NCBI GenBank assembly: GCA_039640495.1
Contig: CP046864.1
Location: forward strand, 1,240,001 to 1,304,000
Length of the DNA stretch: 64,000 bases
Direction of reading: 5' to 3'
DNA from: Rhodobacteraceae bacterium IMCC1335
GTDB taxonomy: Bacteria > Pseudomonadota > Alphaproteobacteria > Rhodobacterales > Rhodobacteraceae
A model generated the notes under the pieces. That model was not told the origin of the DNA. It made no database searches and was given only the letters and a program-made list of their open reading frames with translations. Made by a program: the position numbers and the translations under genes. Shown in pieces: positions 47,588-55,213 of the stretch (within the stretch, counting starts at the first letter, position 1; the number at the start of each line of letters is the position of its first letter).

Positions 47588-48422
47588 TGATTTTTGGTTT
47601 CTCTAATAAGGTTTCTGGTACGGGTGGGCGCATGTTCAATGCATGATGAGGTCTGATCTGGTTGTATTGCCTAAGCCAAACATTGATAGCGACCTGGGCT
47701 TGCCGTGTGGTGTGAAACCATTCGGCGTTGAGCACTTCTTTTCGCAAGGTGCCGTTAAAGCGTTCGTTGTATCCATTTTCCCAAGGGCTGCCCGGATAGA
47801 TTTGCATTGGTTTGATCCCAACCTTCTTCAGCCAGTCCTGCAGATGCGTGGCAATGAACTCGGGTCCGTTGTCAGAGCGAATAAACTCTGGCTTACCATG
47901 TTTGATCAGCAGCGGGTGCAGTGTCTCCAAAACGTCGTTCGCATTCATTTTGGGTCTCACTGCCACGCAGAGCGCTTCACGGGTATATTCATCTAGAACC
48001 GTGAGCATTTTATAGCTGCGCCCATTGCTAAGCTTATCGTGCACAAAGTCGATCGCCCAAATATGGTTGGGGTGTGTGGGCCGCAGCCTGATGATGGAGC
48101 TGTCTTTATGATAAAGCCGTTTGCGCTTGTTGTGCCGGCGCGGCAGCTGCAAACCTTCTTCAATCCATAAGCGCTCGATCCTCTTGTGGTTAACACGCCA
48201 GCCTTCCATGCGCAGCAGAGCTGTGACTTTCCTATAACCATACCACCCATATTGCTTGGCCAGCCGGATCATCGCCAAGCGAAGTTCGTTGTCATCTGTG
48301 GGTTGGGCTTGATAGCGCAGACTTGAGCGGGCTACATCCAGAACAGCGCAAGCACGCCGCTCAGAAATATCCAGCTTTTGACGCGTATGAATGACAGCCT
48401 GACGAAGCTGAGCCCGCGTCAG
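47574..48422 (-). CDS. IS3-family transposase OrfB (DDE integrase domain)
   Basis: From LTRAQLRQAVIHTRQKLDIS to the C-terminus it matches IS3-family OrfB. The HTH-like region SERRACAVLDVARSSLRYQ is followed by the rve catalytic domain with DDE residues at HIWAIDFVHDKL, FIRSDNGPEFIA and ENGYNERFNGTLRKE. There is no ATG in the expected place; a CTG at 48422 or a -1 frameshift from orfA near CTAAAG (around 48430) would produce it. The reading frame is intact. Confidence 0.88.
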   Translation of the reverse strand: MTRAQLRQAVIHTRQKLDISERRACAVLDVARSSLRYQAQPTDDNELRLAMIRLAKQYGWYGYRKVTALLRMEGWRVNHKRIERLWIEEGLQLPRRHNKRKRLYHKDSSIIRLRPTHPNHIWAIDFVHDKLSNGRSYKMLTVLDEYTREALCVAVRPKMNANDVLETLHPLLIKHGKPEFIRSDNGPEFIATHLQDWLKKVGIKPMQIYPGSPWENGYNERFNGTLRKEVLNAEWFHTTRQAQVAINVWLRQYNQIRPHHALNMRPPVPETLLEKPKINGRI

Positions 48423-48706
48423 GCCCGCGGCTTTAGATGATCAAGGCTCTCCTTGAGGATCAATTTGTCTAACTGCAAGTCAGCGACGATTTTCTTCAAG
48501 CGCTCGTTTTCTTTCTTGAGCGATTTCATCTCAGAAACCTGTGAACGAGAAAGACCTCCAAACTTCTTACGCCAGTAATAATAACTCTTATCTGAAATCC
48601 CAGCTTTGCGACACGCACTCACAACGTCCAAACCATCATGTAAATGAACATCAATCTCGCGTAACAACTTCAATACATCTTCATCAGAATATCGCTTCCG
48701 AGCCAT
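48419..48706 (-). CDS. IS3-family transposase OrfA
   Basis: This 95-residue protein is the helix-turn-helix DNA-binding subunit: YSDEDVLKLLREIDVHLHDG, VVSACRKAGISDKSYYYWRK, then a Leu-zipper-like helix LKKENERLKKIVADLQLDKL. It overlaps orfB in the -1 frame, the usual layout for production of the OrfAB fusion transposase. Confidence 0.88.
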   Translation of the reverse strand: MARKRYSDEDVLKLLREIDVHLHDGLDVVSACRKAGISDKSYYYWRKKFGGLSRSQVSEMKSLKKENERLKKIVADLQLDKLILKESLDHLKPRA

Positions 48707-48776
48707 GTTTCCTTACTCCCTTTGCCAAAATATACTGGCACAGTTCTAGGGGGCTAAGACAGGGGCAGCTAATGAT

Positions 48777-49175
48777 ATGGCTGATCTCATTATTGATGCT
48801 GACATAAAAACTTATGTTGAAGGTACCTGCGAAAGTGCGTGTGTTACAATGTTTCTTGGTGGAAGAGACAGAACATTAGCGCTTGGTGGCAAAATTGGTT
48901 TTCATGCAAGTTGGTGGGCGGCAGACAGCATTGAAGAATACTATAACGCTGAGAAGGAAAATGAAGGCTGGGAAACTCCTTTTGATTTTGCATCTTGGCT
49001 TTATGAAGATACTCAAGCCGAAATTTTTACAAAGTTTGAATATCTGCTTGAGCGAGGAGTTAAACCACAGTTTGCGATCCAGACACTAAGAGCCGGATCG
49101 GATGGAATGTGGTATCCGAGGCGTAAGGAATTACTCGAAGGTGGTATTTTAACTGAGCGAGTTCTCGGAGATTGA
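48777..49175 (+). pseudogene. ClpP-class (COG3904-like) protein, C-terminal fragment
   Basis: The frame is open back to the IS end and reads ADLIIDADIKTYVEGTCESA, then CVTMFLGGRDRTLALGGKIG and FHASWW. This is the second half of a periplasmic ClpP-fold protein, with the Ser of the ESACV segment and the H of GFHAS. The first half is missing because the IS sits directly upstream. A degraded duplicate of its last codons lies at 38955-39010. Confidence 0.65.
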
Positions 49176-49393
49176 CCGAAGAATTAGTGTTTAAAGCAAA
49201 GGCCTCAAAAAAATTAATCAAAGAGATGGGAGGAACGCTGCAACTTTCTTGGACATATTTTGACGATTAATGTCTCTAATTTCACACCAAGAAATGTTTA
49301 TAACTGTTTATAACTTTTAGCTATACACCTAAATTCCCACATAAATCATGTAACTTTTTGATTTTGTTTGTGAATTTGGCTCCGGCGGTAGGG
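49107..49393 (+). repeat. Imperfect direct repeat, right copy, including the tRNA-Asn 3' end
   Basis: This is the partner of 38955-39239. It covers the end of the ClpP-like fragment, an AT-rich spacer and the last 17 bases of the tRNA-Asn gene. The two copies run in the same direction 10.2 kb apart, as left and right boundaries of an element inserted at the tRNA 3' end would. Confidence 0.7.
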
Positions 49394-49451
49394 ATCGAAC
49401 CTACGACCAATTGATTAACAGTCAACTGCTCTACCGCTGAGCTACGCCGGA
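49377..49451 (-). tRNA. tRNA-Asn (anticodon GTT)
   Basis: The cloverleaf is complete. The acceptor TCCGGCG pairs fully with CGCCGGA, the anticodon loop is CTGTTAA on stem GTTGA/TCAAT, and the T-arm is GTAGG-TTCGATC-CCTAC. The discriminator is G and CCA is encoded. It ends the variable region on the right and its 3' end is duplicated at 39223-39239. Confidence 0.97.
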
Positions 49452-49518
49452 ACTGGCTCCGCTATAGCAATACAAGAATTCCGCGTCCAGCGGTTTTTAT
49501 ATTAATTTTCTTTTTGTT

Positions 49519-50439
49519 TTATGACGTCAGGGATCGAAATTGGCTTTCAAAACGGATTGGTTCATCACAGATGGCTTTTTGGCGTTCACAAAGGTCGATC
49601 AAATGAGCAAATACGTTGCGTTCGGCAGCTGGGAGCAAATCGTCAGAGGTGTCACGATAAACGTTTTTTGTGATCTCTTTTATGCTGCGCCCCTCTACTG
49701 ACAGGGCCGCAAGTATCGAGCGTTCTCGGTGCTCTCGATGCGCAAGTAACTCGCGAATACGCGCGTTTGGTGTTTGAACAATATCGCCATGACCAGGGTA
49801 GAAAACGTTCCAGTCGCGCTGCAAAAGCGTTTCGCAAGAGCGTATAAAATCACCCATATCACCATCGGGTGGCGACACCATCGAGCTGGCCCAACCCATG
49901 ATATGATCGCCAGTAAAAGCGGCCTCCTGCCAGCCAAAACAGAGATGATTTGAAAAATGCCCCGGGGTGTGAATTGCTTCCAGTTCCCAATCAGGGCCAG
50001 CCAGTTTGCTGCCGTCTTTCAAGGTGTGATCTGGGGTAAATTCGCAATCGACGCCTTCTCCACCGCCGCTATAGCCCGATTTAATCAGCGCTTTCATGCG
50101 GTCACTTTGCCCTGTATCAGAGCGCCCATATGCAAAAATGGGCGCGCCGCAATCCGCCGAAAGCCGCCGCGCCAAAGGCGAGTGATCAAGATGCGAATGG
50201 GTAATGAGGATATGGGTGATTTTTTGCGTGCCCTGAAGCGCTGCTTTGATCGCCCTTAACTGCGTTAATTGATCGGGCCCGGGATCAATGATCGCCAGAT
50301 CAGACCCGCCTAGCAGATAGGTGTTCGTGCCCCGAAACGTCATGGGTGACGGATTTGGGGCCAAAATTCTGCGAAGATTTGGCGCAATTTGCTGCGCTAT
50401 GCCAACAGGCGGATCAAAGCTTTGGTGGGCAGAGTCCAT
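49519..50439 (-). CDS. Metallo-beta-lactamase-fold hydrolase (LACTB2-like)
   Basis: This 306-residue protein has the zinc motif ITHSHLDHSP (HxHxDH), GGSDLAIIDPGPD before it, HTPGHFSNHLCF and AFTGDHIMGWAS with the remaining ligands, YPGHGDIV, and a C-terminal winged-helix-like segment as in LACTB2. The substrate is not known; relatives act on RNA or thioesters. It is divergent from the histidine kinase gene, whose start lies 43 bases away. Confidence 0.88.
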   Translation of the reverse strand: MDSAHQSFDPPVGIAQQIAPNLRRILAPNPSPMTFRGTNTYLLGGSDLAIIDPGPDQLTQLRAIKAALQGTQKITHILITHSHLDHSPLARRLSADCGAPIFAYGRSDTGQSDRMKALIKSGYSGGGEGVDCEFTPDHTLKDGSKLAGPDWELEAIHTPGHFSNHLCFGWQEAAFTGDHIMGWASSMVSPPDGDMGDFIRSCETLLQRDWNVFYPGHGDIVQTPNARIRELLAHREHRERSILAALSVEGRSIKEITKNVYRDTSDDLLPAAERNVFAHLIDLCERQKAICDEPIRFESQFRSLTS

Positions 50440-50481
50440 TTTTGTTTCCCCGGTTCTAAACTTGTTCTAGATGTAGAGGTG

Positions 50482-51792
50482 ATGTTTAGATCCTTCAAAC
50501 GCTATTTGCCCTCGGGGCTGTATGGTCGCGTGGCCTTAATTTTGGTGCTGCCGGTGGTGTTGCTCTGGCTTGTGGTCTCCATCGTGTTTATCCAGCGACA
50601 CTTTGAAGGGGTGACCGAGCAGATGAGCCGGACAGTGATCAGCGAACTTAGCTTGTTAAGCGCGCGGCTGATCGCGGATCAGGGTCTGACCGAAGCGACG
50701 GAAAATTTGGCCAAAGCTTTGAATATCACCATTGAGACCGTTGCTGCCGATGCTCCGGATTTGGCAACTTTTCGGCATTTTTATGATCTAACCGGATTGG
50801 TTGTTGTAAAAGAGTTTGAGCTATTAGACAGTTTGGTGGCGGTTAATCTTGATACGCCTAAAATGGTGCATCTGCGGCTTGAATTGGCGGGAGCCTATTT
50901 TGATATTGAATTTTCACGTGACAGGGTGTCGCCGTCAAACCCGCACCAGTTGATCGTCAATATGGTTGTATTTGGTGTGTTTTTCACTTTGATTGCATTT
51001 ATTTATCTACGCAATCAATTGCGGCCAATCACCCGTTTGGCCGCTGCGGCTGAGGCCTTTGGCCGGGGGCGGACCCTACCATATCACCCCTCTGGGGCGA
51101 TCGAAGTGCGCGCAGCGGGACGGGCGTTTTTAGATATGCGTGCACGCATTGAACGCCATATTGAACAACGCACAATGATATTATCGGGTGTTAGTCACGA
51201 TTTGCGTACACCTTTGACACGTTTGAAGCTGGGCCTGTCTATGCTCGAGCATGATGATCGCAAATTGCTCGAACGCGATGTTGATGAAATGCGCCAGCTC
51301 TTGGATGAATTTCTTTCCTTTGCCCGCGAGCAGGGCGATGAAGGGGGTAAATCAGAGGCAACCAACCCGTTCGAGTTGGTTCAAATGATTGTACTAGATA
51401 CAACGCGCGCCGGATATTCCGTTTCTTTGCGCTGCAAGCCAAGCGCTATCCTCGTTGAGATGCGTCCGCTTGCGATCAAACGCGCGCTTGAAAACTTGAT
51501 TATGAACGCGGTGCGGTATGGCACGAAAGCGGTTGTTGATCTTCAATATGATGCGCGCAGCCTGATGATTTCCGTGGAGGATGACGGGCCAAGTATTCCC
51601 CCAGAGCTTTATGAAGAAGCCATGAAGCCATTTTCGCGTCTTGATCCCGCGCGCAACCAAAATAAAGGATCGGGGGTTGGTCTTGGGCTTCCAATTGCCG
51701 CTGATATTGCGCGTGCTCATGGTGGACGAGTTGAGCTGTCCGAAAGTGGCGCTTTTGGAGGCCTTTGCGCAAGCCTTATCATTTCGCGTTAG
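50482..51792 (+). CDS. EnvZ-type sensor histidine kinase
   Basis: This 436-residue inner-membrane kinase has a helix at about residues 17-36, a periplasmic sensor region, a second helix (VVFGVFFTLIAFIYL), a HAMP domain (LRPITRLAAAAEAFGRG), the phospho-accepting His in LSGVSHDLRTPLTRLKL, and an ATPase domain with N box NLIMNAVRYG, G1 EDDGPSIPPE and G2 GSGVGLGLPIA. The layout matches EnvZ/OmpR-type osmosensors. The ATG at 50482 follows TAGAGG. The partner response regulator is not in the window. Confidence 0.9.
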   Translation: MFRSFKRYLPSGLYGRVALILVLPVVLLWLVVSIVFIQRHFEGVTEQMSRTVISELSLLSARLIADQGLTEATENLAKALNITIETVAADAPDLATFRHFYDLTGLVVVKEFELLDSLVAVNLDTPKMVHLRLELAGAYFDIEFSRDRVSPSNPHQLIVNMVVFGVFFTLIAFIYLRNQLRPITRLAAAAEAFGRGRTLPYHPSGAIEVRAAGRAFLDMRARIERHIEQRTMILSGVSHDLRTPLTRLKLGLSMLEHDDRKLLERDVDEMRQLLDEFLSFAREQGDEGGKSEATNPFELVQMIVLDTTRAGYSVSLRCKPSAILVEMRPLAIKRALENLIMNAVRYGTKAVVDLQYDARSLMISVEDDGPSIPPELYEEAMKPFSRLDPARNQNKGSGVGLGLPIAADIARAHGGRVELSESGAFGGLCASLIISR

Positions 51793-52280
51793 GTGAAATT
51801 TGGCGGTTTTTGGTTTACGGGCTTTGCAAGCGTGAATTTAAAGGATGTAAATGTATACTTTTGTATTGAAAAATATCTTTTTGTCCTTTAATGGCATGGG
51901 TAGGCGAAACATTTTCGGATTCGTTTTGGTTTGGGTGTCTTTTTTGGTTTTGTGTGCCCGGCGCGGTTGGAGATGTTGCGTATGCGTATTGGTGACGAGT
52001 TTTGTGGAGGGGCGGCCTATACTTCTTGAAGACGGCTTTATGATTAAAGACGCTTTTAGAGGAACGCACCCCTCCACGGTTTCTTTCTAAGCGGATAAAA
52101 ATTTTATGCTCAAGAATGACTGGCAGGTGCCTGCGGATGAGGCGCCGGTCTTTTTTGTTGTCAAATGCCTATGCTTTTTTTGGTCAAAGATTCGAGTATC
52201 TGGAACTTGTAATGGGCGATATACTCTAACTCTTTTCATATAATTTTGACATGAAATCACCTTAACAACCACGAAATACC
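51793..52280. other. Intergenic region with inverted repeat, possible structured RNA
   Basis: No convincing protein gene. GTGGAGGGG at 52004-52012 pairs perfectly with CCCCTCCAC at 52069-52077, with small hairpins such as CTTC-TTG-AAG between them, and a terminator follows at 52118-52156. The set looks like the 3' part of a small RNA transcribed rightwards. It matches none of the standard RNA families that I can recognise by eye. Confidence 0.35.
52118..52156 (+). terminator. Rho-independent terminator
   Basis: GACTGGC at 52118-52124 pairs with GCCGGTC just before a TTTTTT run at 52151-52156, with an inner GCCT/AGGC pairing. It may end the kinase transcript or a small RNA. Confidence 0.65.
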
Positions 52281-52637
52281 ATGTTTGACATTTCTGTTTT
52301 GCCTATTTTTATTTTAGCCGTTTTAATCTTAGCAGTCACACCAGGGCAAGACTTAGCACTAATCATCCCAAGCCTGCTTAATCCGAAGGCTATCATCTTC
52401 ATATTTGCGTTCTTACTGCAGTTTGCCGACAGCGGACGCGGAAACTTAAGCTCCCAGATATTGTTACTTGGAATTTTGATGAAACTTAGCGTCTTTATCG
52501 TTGAAGCGAGCGTTGCCTTCGCATCCGGCTATGCGCGAGAATGGTTTGTCGCAAACCCTACACGTCAGACAAAGCCACAATACCTCACGGGCATTGTGCT
52601 CTGCTTGCTTGGTGTATCGATCTTTTTCGCCCGTTAA
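52281..52637 (+). pseudogene. LysE/RhtB exporter with large internal deletion
   Basis: The frame starts as a normal LysE-family protein (MFDISVLPIFILAVLILAVT, PGQDLALI) and then jumps to IPSLLNPKAIIFIFAFLLQF, which belongs near residue 110 of the family. It then runs to a normal C-terminus. The total is 118 residues instead of about 205, so roughly 85 residues containing helices 2-3 are missing, in frame. A working exporter is unlikely. Confidence 0.7.
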
Positions 52638-52847
52638 AGTCTCGGACATCATATCCAAGATACGCTTTAGCCTAAGGCCTCATAGAAATTGAAAGTTTTT
52701 TACGGCAAACGCGCGTGGCAGAGCGTTTAAATATAAAATATGTGCGGTCTTGGGTCCGTAAAAACAAGCTTGCAGCACCGCATCATTATAATCTTTCCTT
52801 TTGGAACATTTAACTTTAGCACAGAGGTCTAATCAAAGGAGACGCCT

Positions 52848-54095
52848 GTGCCTATTTTGCAGTTCTTCCGTCAAAATAGCGCCTGGTTAGGAGCAGGGGT
52901 TTTGCTGGCATTTATGTCAAGCTTTGGTCAAACCTTCTTCATTTCTATCTTTTCAGGCCATATTCGGGCCGAATTCGGCCTCTCGCACGCGGCTTGGGGT
53001 GGGTTTTACTCCTTGGGCACCACGGCGTCGGCGATAGTGATGGTTTGGCTGGGCACTTTAAGCGATGTCCTCCGGACCCGAGTTTTGGGGCTTTTCGTTT
53101 TATCTGGTTTAATGGGGGCAACGCTTGTGATGGCCAATCTGTCGCATGTGTTTTACCTGCCTTTTGCAATTTTCGCGTTGCGTTTATTGGGGCAGGGCAT
53201 GTGCTCGCATCTGGCCGTGGTGGCTATGTCCCGCTGGTTTGTGGCCAATCGGGGGCGCGCGCTGTCGATCGCGGGATTGGGATATTCGTTCGGAGAAGCT
53301 TTTCTGCCCGTATTGTTCGTGTTTTTAATGGGCTTTGTGTCGTGGCGTTCTTTATGGAGCGTTGCTGCTGGGGTGCTTTTATTGTCTTTACCAGTTTTAT
53401 TTCGCTTGCTGCGTCAAGAGCGAACCCCGCAATCCATGGCAGAAGATAACAGCTCTTTGGGAATGGATGCGCAGCATTGGACGCGCGGCGCGGTTATCCG
53501 CCACCCACTTTTTTGGTGCATGATGCCGGCATTACTGGGCCCCAGCGCGTTTAACACGGCGTTTTTCTTTCAACAGGTGCATTTCGCGGCCATAAAAGGC
53601 TGGGATCATTTAACGTTGGTGAGTTTTTTCCCGCTATATACGGGGGGCGCGGTTTTGGCGATGTTGGCATCGGGCTGGGCGCTAGATCGTTTTGGCACCC
53701 CAAGGCTGATCTGGTTTTACCAATTGCCGATGTCGGTTGCCTTCTTGTGCTTTGCATTCGGACAATCGCAGATGATGTTCGTAACGGGTTTGCTGTTTCT
53801 GGCCATCACAGCCGGCGCAAATACAACGCTTCCAAATGCGTTTTGGGCTGAGTTCTATGGCACCCGGTATCTGGGCGCGATTAAATCATTGGCGGCCGCG
53901 ATTATGGTATTGGGTTCTGCGCTTGGGCCGGGCATCACCGGGGTGATGATTGACTGGGATATAGGGTTGGAAAGTCAATATATCGCGGTTGCTATATTCT
54001 TTGTATTGAGCACGGTCGTGATGTCATTTGGGGTCTGGCGCGCAGCGCCGCATTTGCCTAAATCGATTGTTGCAGATAGCCCAAGCAGCCTTTAA
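52848..54095 (+). CDS. Major facilitator superfamily transporter
   Basis: This 415-residue membrane protein has 12 predicted helices and the cytoplasmic loop 2-3 motif as WLGTLSDVLRTRVLG. Halves are linked by the RQERTPQSMAEDNSSLG loop. The GTG at 52848 has AAGGAGA upstream. Its substrate is not deducible; relatives are oxalate/formate- or monocarboxylate-like carriers. Its 3' end overlaps the convergent glucokinase gene by 38 bases. Confidence 0.85.
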   Translation: MPILQFFRQNSAWLGAGVLLAFMSSFGQTFFISIFSGHIRAEFGLSHAAWGGFYSLGTTASAIVMVWLGTLSDVLRTRVLGLFVLSGLMGATLVMANLSHVFYLPFAIFALRLLGQGMCSHLAVVAMSRWFVANRGRALSIAGLGYSFGEAFLPVLFVFLMGFVSWRSLWSVAAGVLLLSLPVLFRLLRQERTPQSMAEDNSSLGMDAQHWTRGAVIRHPLFWCMMPALLGPSAFNTAFFFQQVHFAAIKGWDHLTLVSFFPLYTGGAVLAMLASGWALDRFGTPRLIWFYQLPMSVAFLCFAFGQSQMMFVTGLLFLAITAGANTTLPNAFWAEFYGTRYLGAIKSLAAAIMVLGSALGPGITGVMIDWDIGLESQYIAVAIFFVLSTVVMSFGVWRAAPHLPKSIVADSPSSL

Positions 54096-55002
54096 GCGCG
54101 GCAAAGTCATCCTCAACCAAAAAGATCGGAAATTCCGACATGTAATCGGAGAAGACGCCTTTATCATGAAAGGTCGCTCCGAAATTTTCCGGCGTTACAT
54201 AGGGCGCGATTGCGCGGGAAACCCCGCCAATCATATAAATGCCACCGAGGGGCAGATGTGCCAGGGCCAAATCGCCAAAATAAGAGCCCATGACTGATGC
54301 AAAGCAAGTTACAACTTGGCGTGCCTCGCGCTGTCCATCCTGCGCGGCTTGCATAACTTCGCTGGCGCTGCGAGGGTGCTCGGGATCAAAAAATCTGTTT
54401 AAGGTTTCCAGCCCGTTCCCAGCCAGCACGGTTTCAACAGATGCAAACCCCCGTTCAGATGTAATCCAATCAGACAGCTCGCGCTGTATCGGGGTTGCAA
54501 CGGGCAACCGAACATGCCCCGCTTCCGCAGGCGGCACCAGCACACCATTAGAAGCAGGATAGGCAGCCGCAATATTAAAGCCGGTTCCAATTCCACAGAC
54601 CAGTTTAGTGGCCCCCACTTTGGCTTTTGCAGGGCCATAAAGATGCTTGAGGCTTTCCAACGGCAGAACGTTAAGCGCGTATCCTTGGGCTTGTAGATCG
54701 TTAAGCAAACCAACATTATCGGCTTGGGTAAGCGCGCGCAATCGATCCGGGCAAATAACCCAGTTTAGATTAGTCACTTTTATCACGCCGTCGCGAAGCG
54801 GCCCCGCAGCGGCAACACAAATAGCTGTAACCTTGCTTAGGTTTTGCGCCTGCATATAGGTTTTGATAATATCTTCTAAGCAGCCATAGCCTGCATTCGA
54901 AAATTTTTGAATTGTTTCAGAGTTCAACGTGGTATCATCACTCAGAGCGACGCGGGTATTGCTGCCCCCCAAATCAATCAAAATATAGGTGTTATCAGCC
55001 AT
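54058..55002 (-). CDS. glk: Glucokinase
   Basis: This 314-residue sugar kinase of the bacterial Glk family phosphorylates glucose at C6 with ATP. Seen are the phosphate-1 motif LIDLGGSNTRVAL, AAAGPLRDGVIKVTNLNWVI, LLNDLQAQGYAL with the catalytic Asp, KLVCGIGTGFNIA, and GGIYMIGGVSRAI. The gene converges on the MFS gene and overlaps its last 38 bases. It is divergent from uvrA. Confidence 0.93.
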   Translation of the reverse strand: MADNTYILIDLGGSNTRVALSDDTTLNSETIQKFSNAGYGCLEDIIKTYMQAQNLSKVTAICVAAAGPLRDGVIKVTNLNWVICPDRLRALTQADNVGLLNDLQAQGYALNVLPLESLKHLYGPAKAKVGATKLVCGIGTGFNIAAAYPASNGVLVPPAEAGHVRLPVATPIQRELSDWITSERGFASVETVLAGNGLETLNRFFDPEHPRSASEVMQAAQDGQREARQVVTCFASVMGSYFGDLALAHLPLGGIYMIGGVSRAIAPYVTPENFGATFHDKGVFSDYMSEFPIFLVEDDFAALKGCLGYLQQSI

Positions 55003-55135
55003 TATTTATCCCCGAGCTGCCGCCTGCTTCTGCTTCATCTGCTGTTTAGAAGCCTAAAGGCGATTGCTCAAGCCGATAGATCGAGCAAATGTTACAGAAT
55101 GAAAGATCAGAGGAAAAGGCCACGTAAAACCAAAT

Positions 55136-55150
55136 GTTCTATATTTGTTC
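55136..55150 (+). promoter_or_regulatory. LexA binding site (SOS box) upstream of uvrA
   Basis: GTTC-TATATTT-GTTC matches the alphaproteobacterial SOS consensus exactly and lies 63 bases before the uvrA start codon. Confidence 0.9.
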
Positions 55151-55213
55151 TCAAAATTTGATTGGAGACTCAGTTTAATCAGCCTATGTTTGCATTGTAG
55201 AGTAAGGAACATC

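Larger units (their letters stand above)
47563..48761 (-). mobile_element. IS3-family insertion sequence
   Basis: A 1,199-base element with orfA and orfB in overlapping frames. The ends read TGTCTAGCCCCCTAAATTCG (left, inward) and TGTCTTAGCCCCCTAGAACT (right, inward), an imperfect inverted repeat beginning with TG. The flanking bases (TGGCC and GGGGC) do not form a clear target duplication, which suggests that one side has been rearranged since insertion. A further copy of the right end lies at 43506. Confidence 0.85.

Noticed and set aside
47558..48766. Target-site duplication flanking the IS3-family element
   Set aside because: The bases next to the two ends (TGGCC and GGGGC) do not match convincingly, so I do not claim a duplication.
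51851..52090. 79-codon frame in the gap after the histidine kinase
   Set aside because: Cys/Trp/Phe-rich random-looking peptide; the inverted repeat and terminator better fit a structured RNA.
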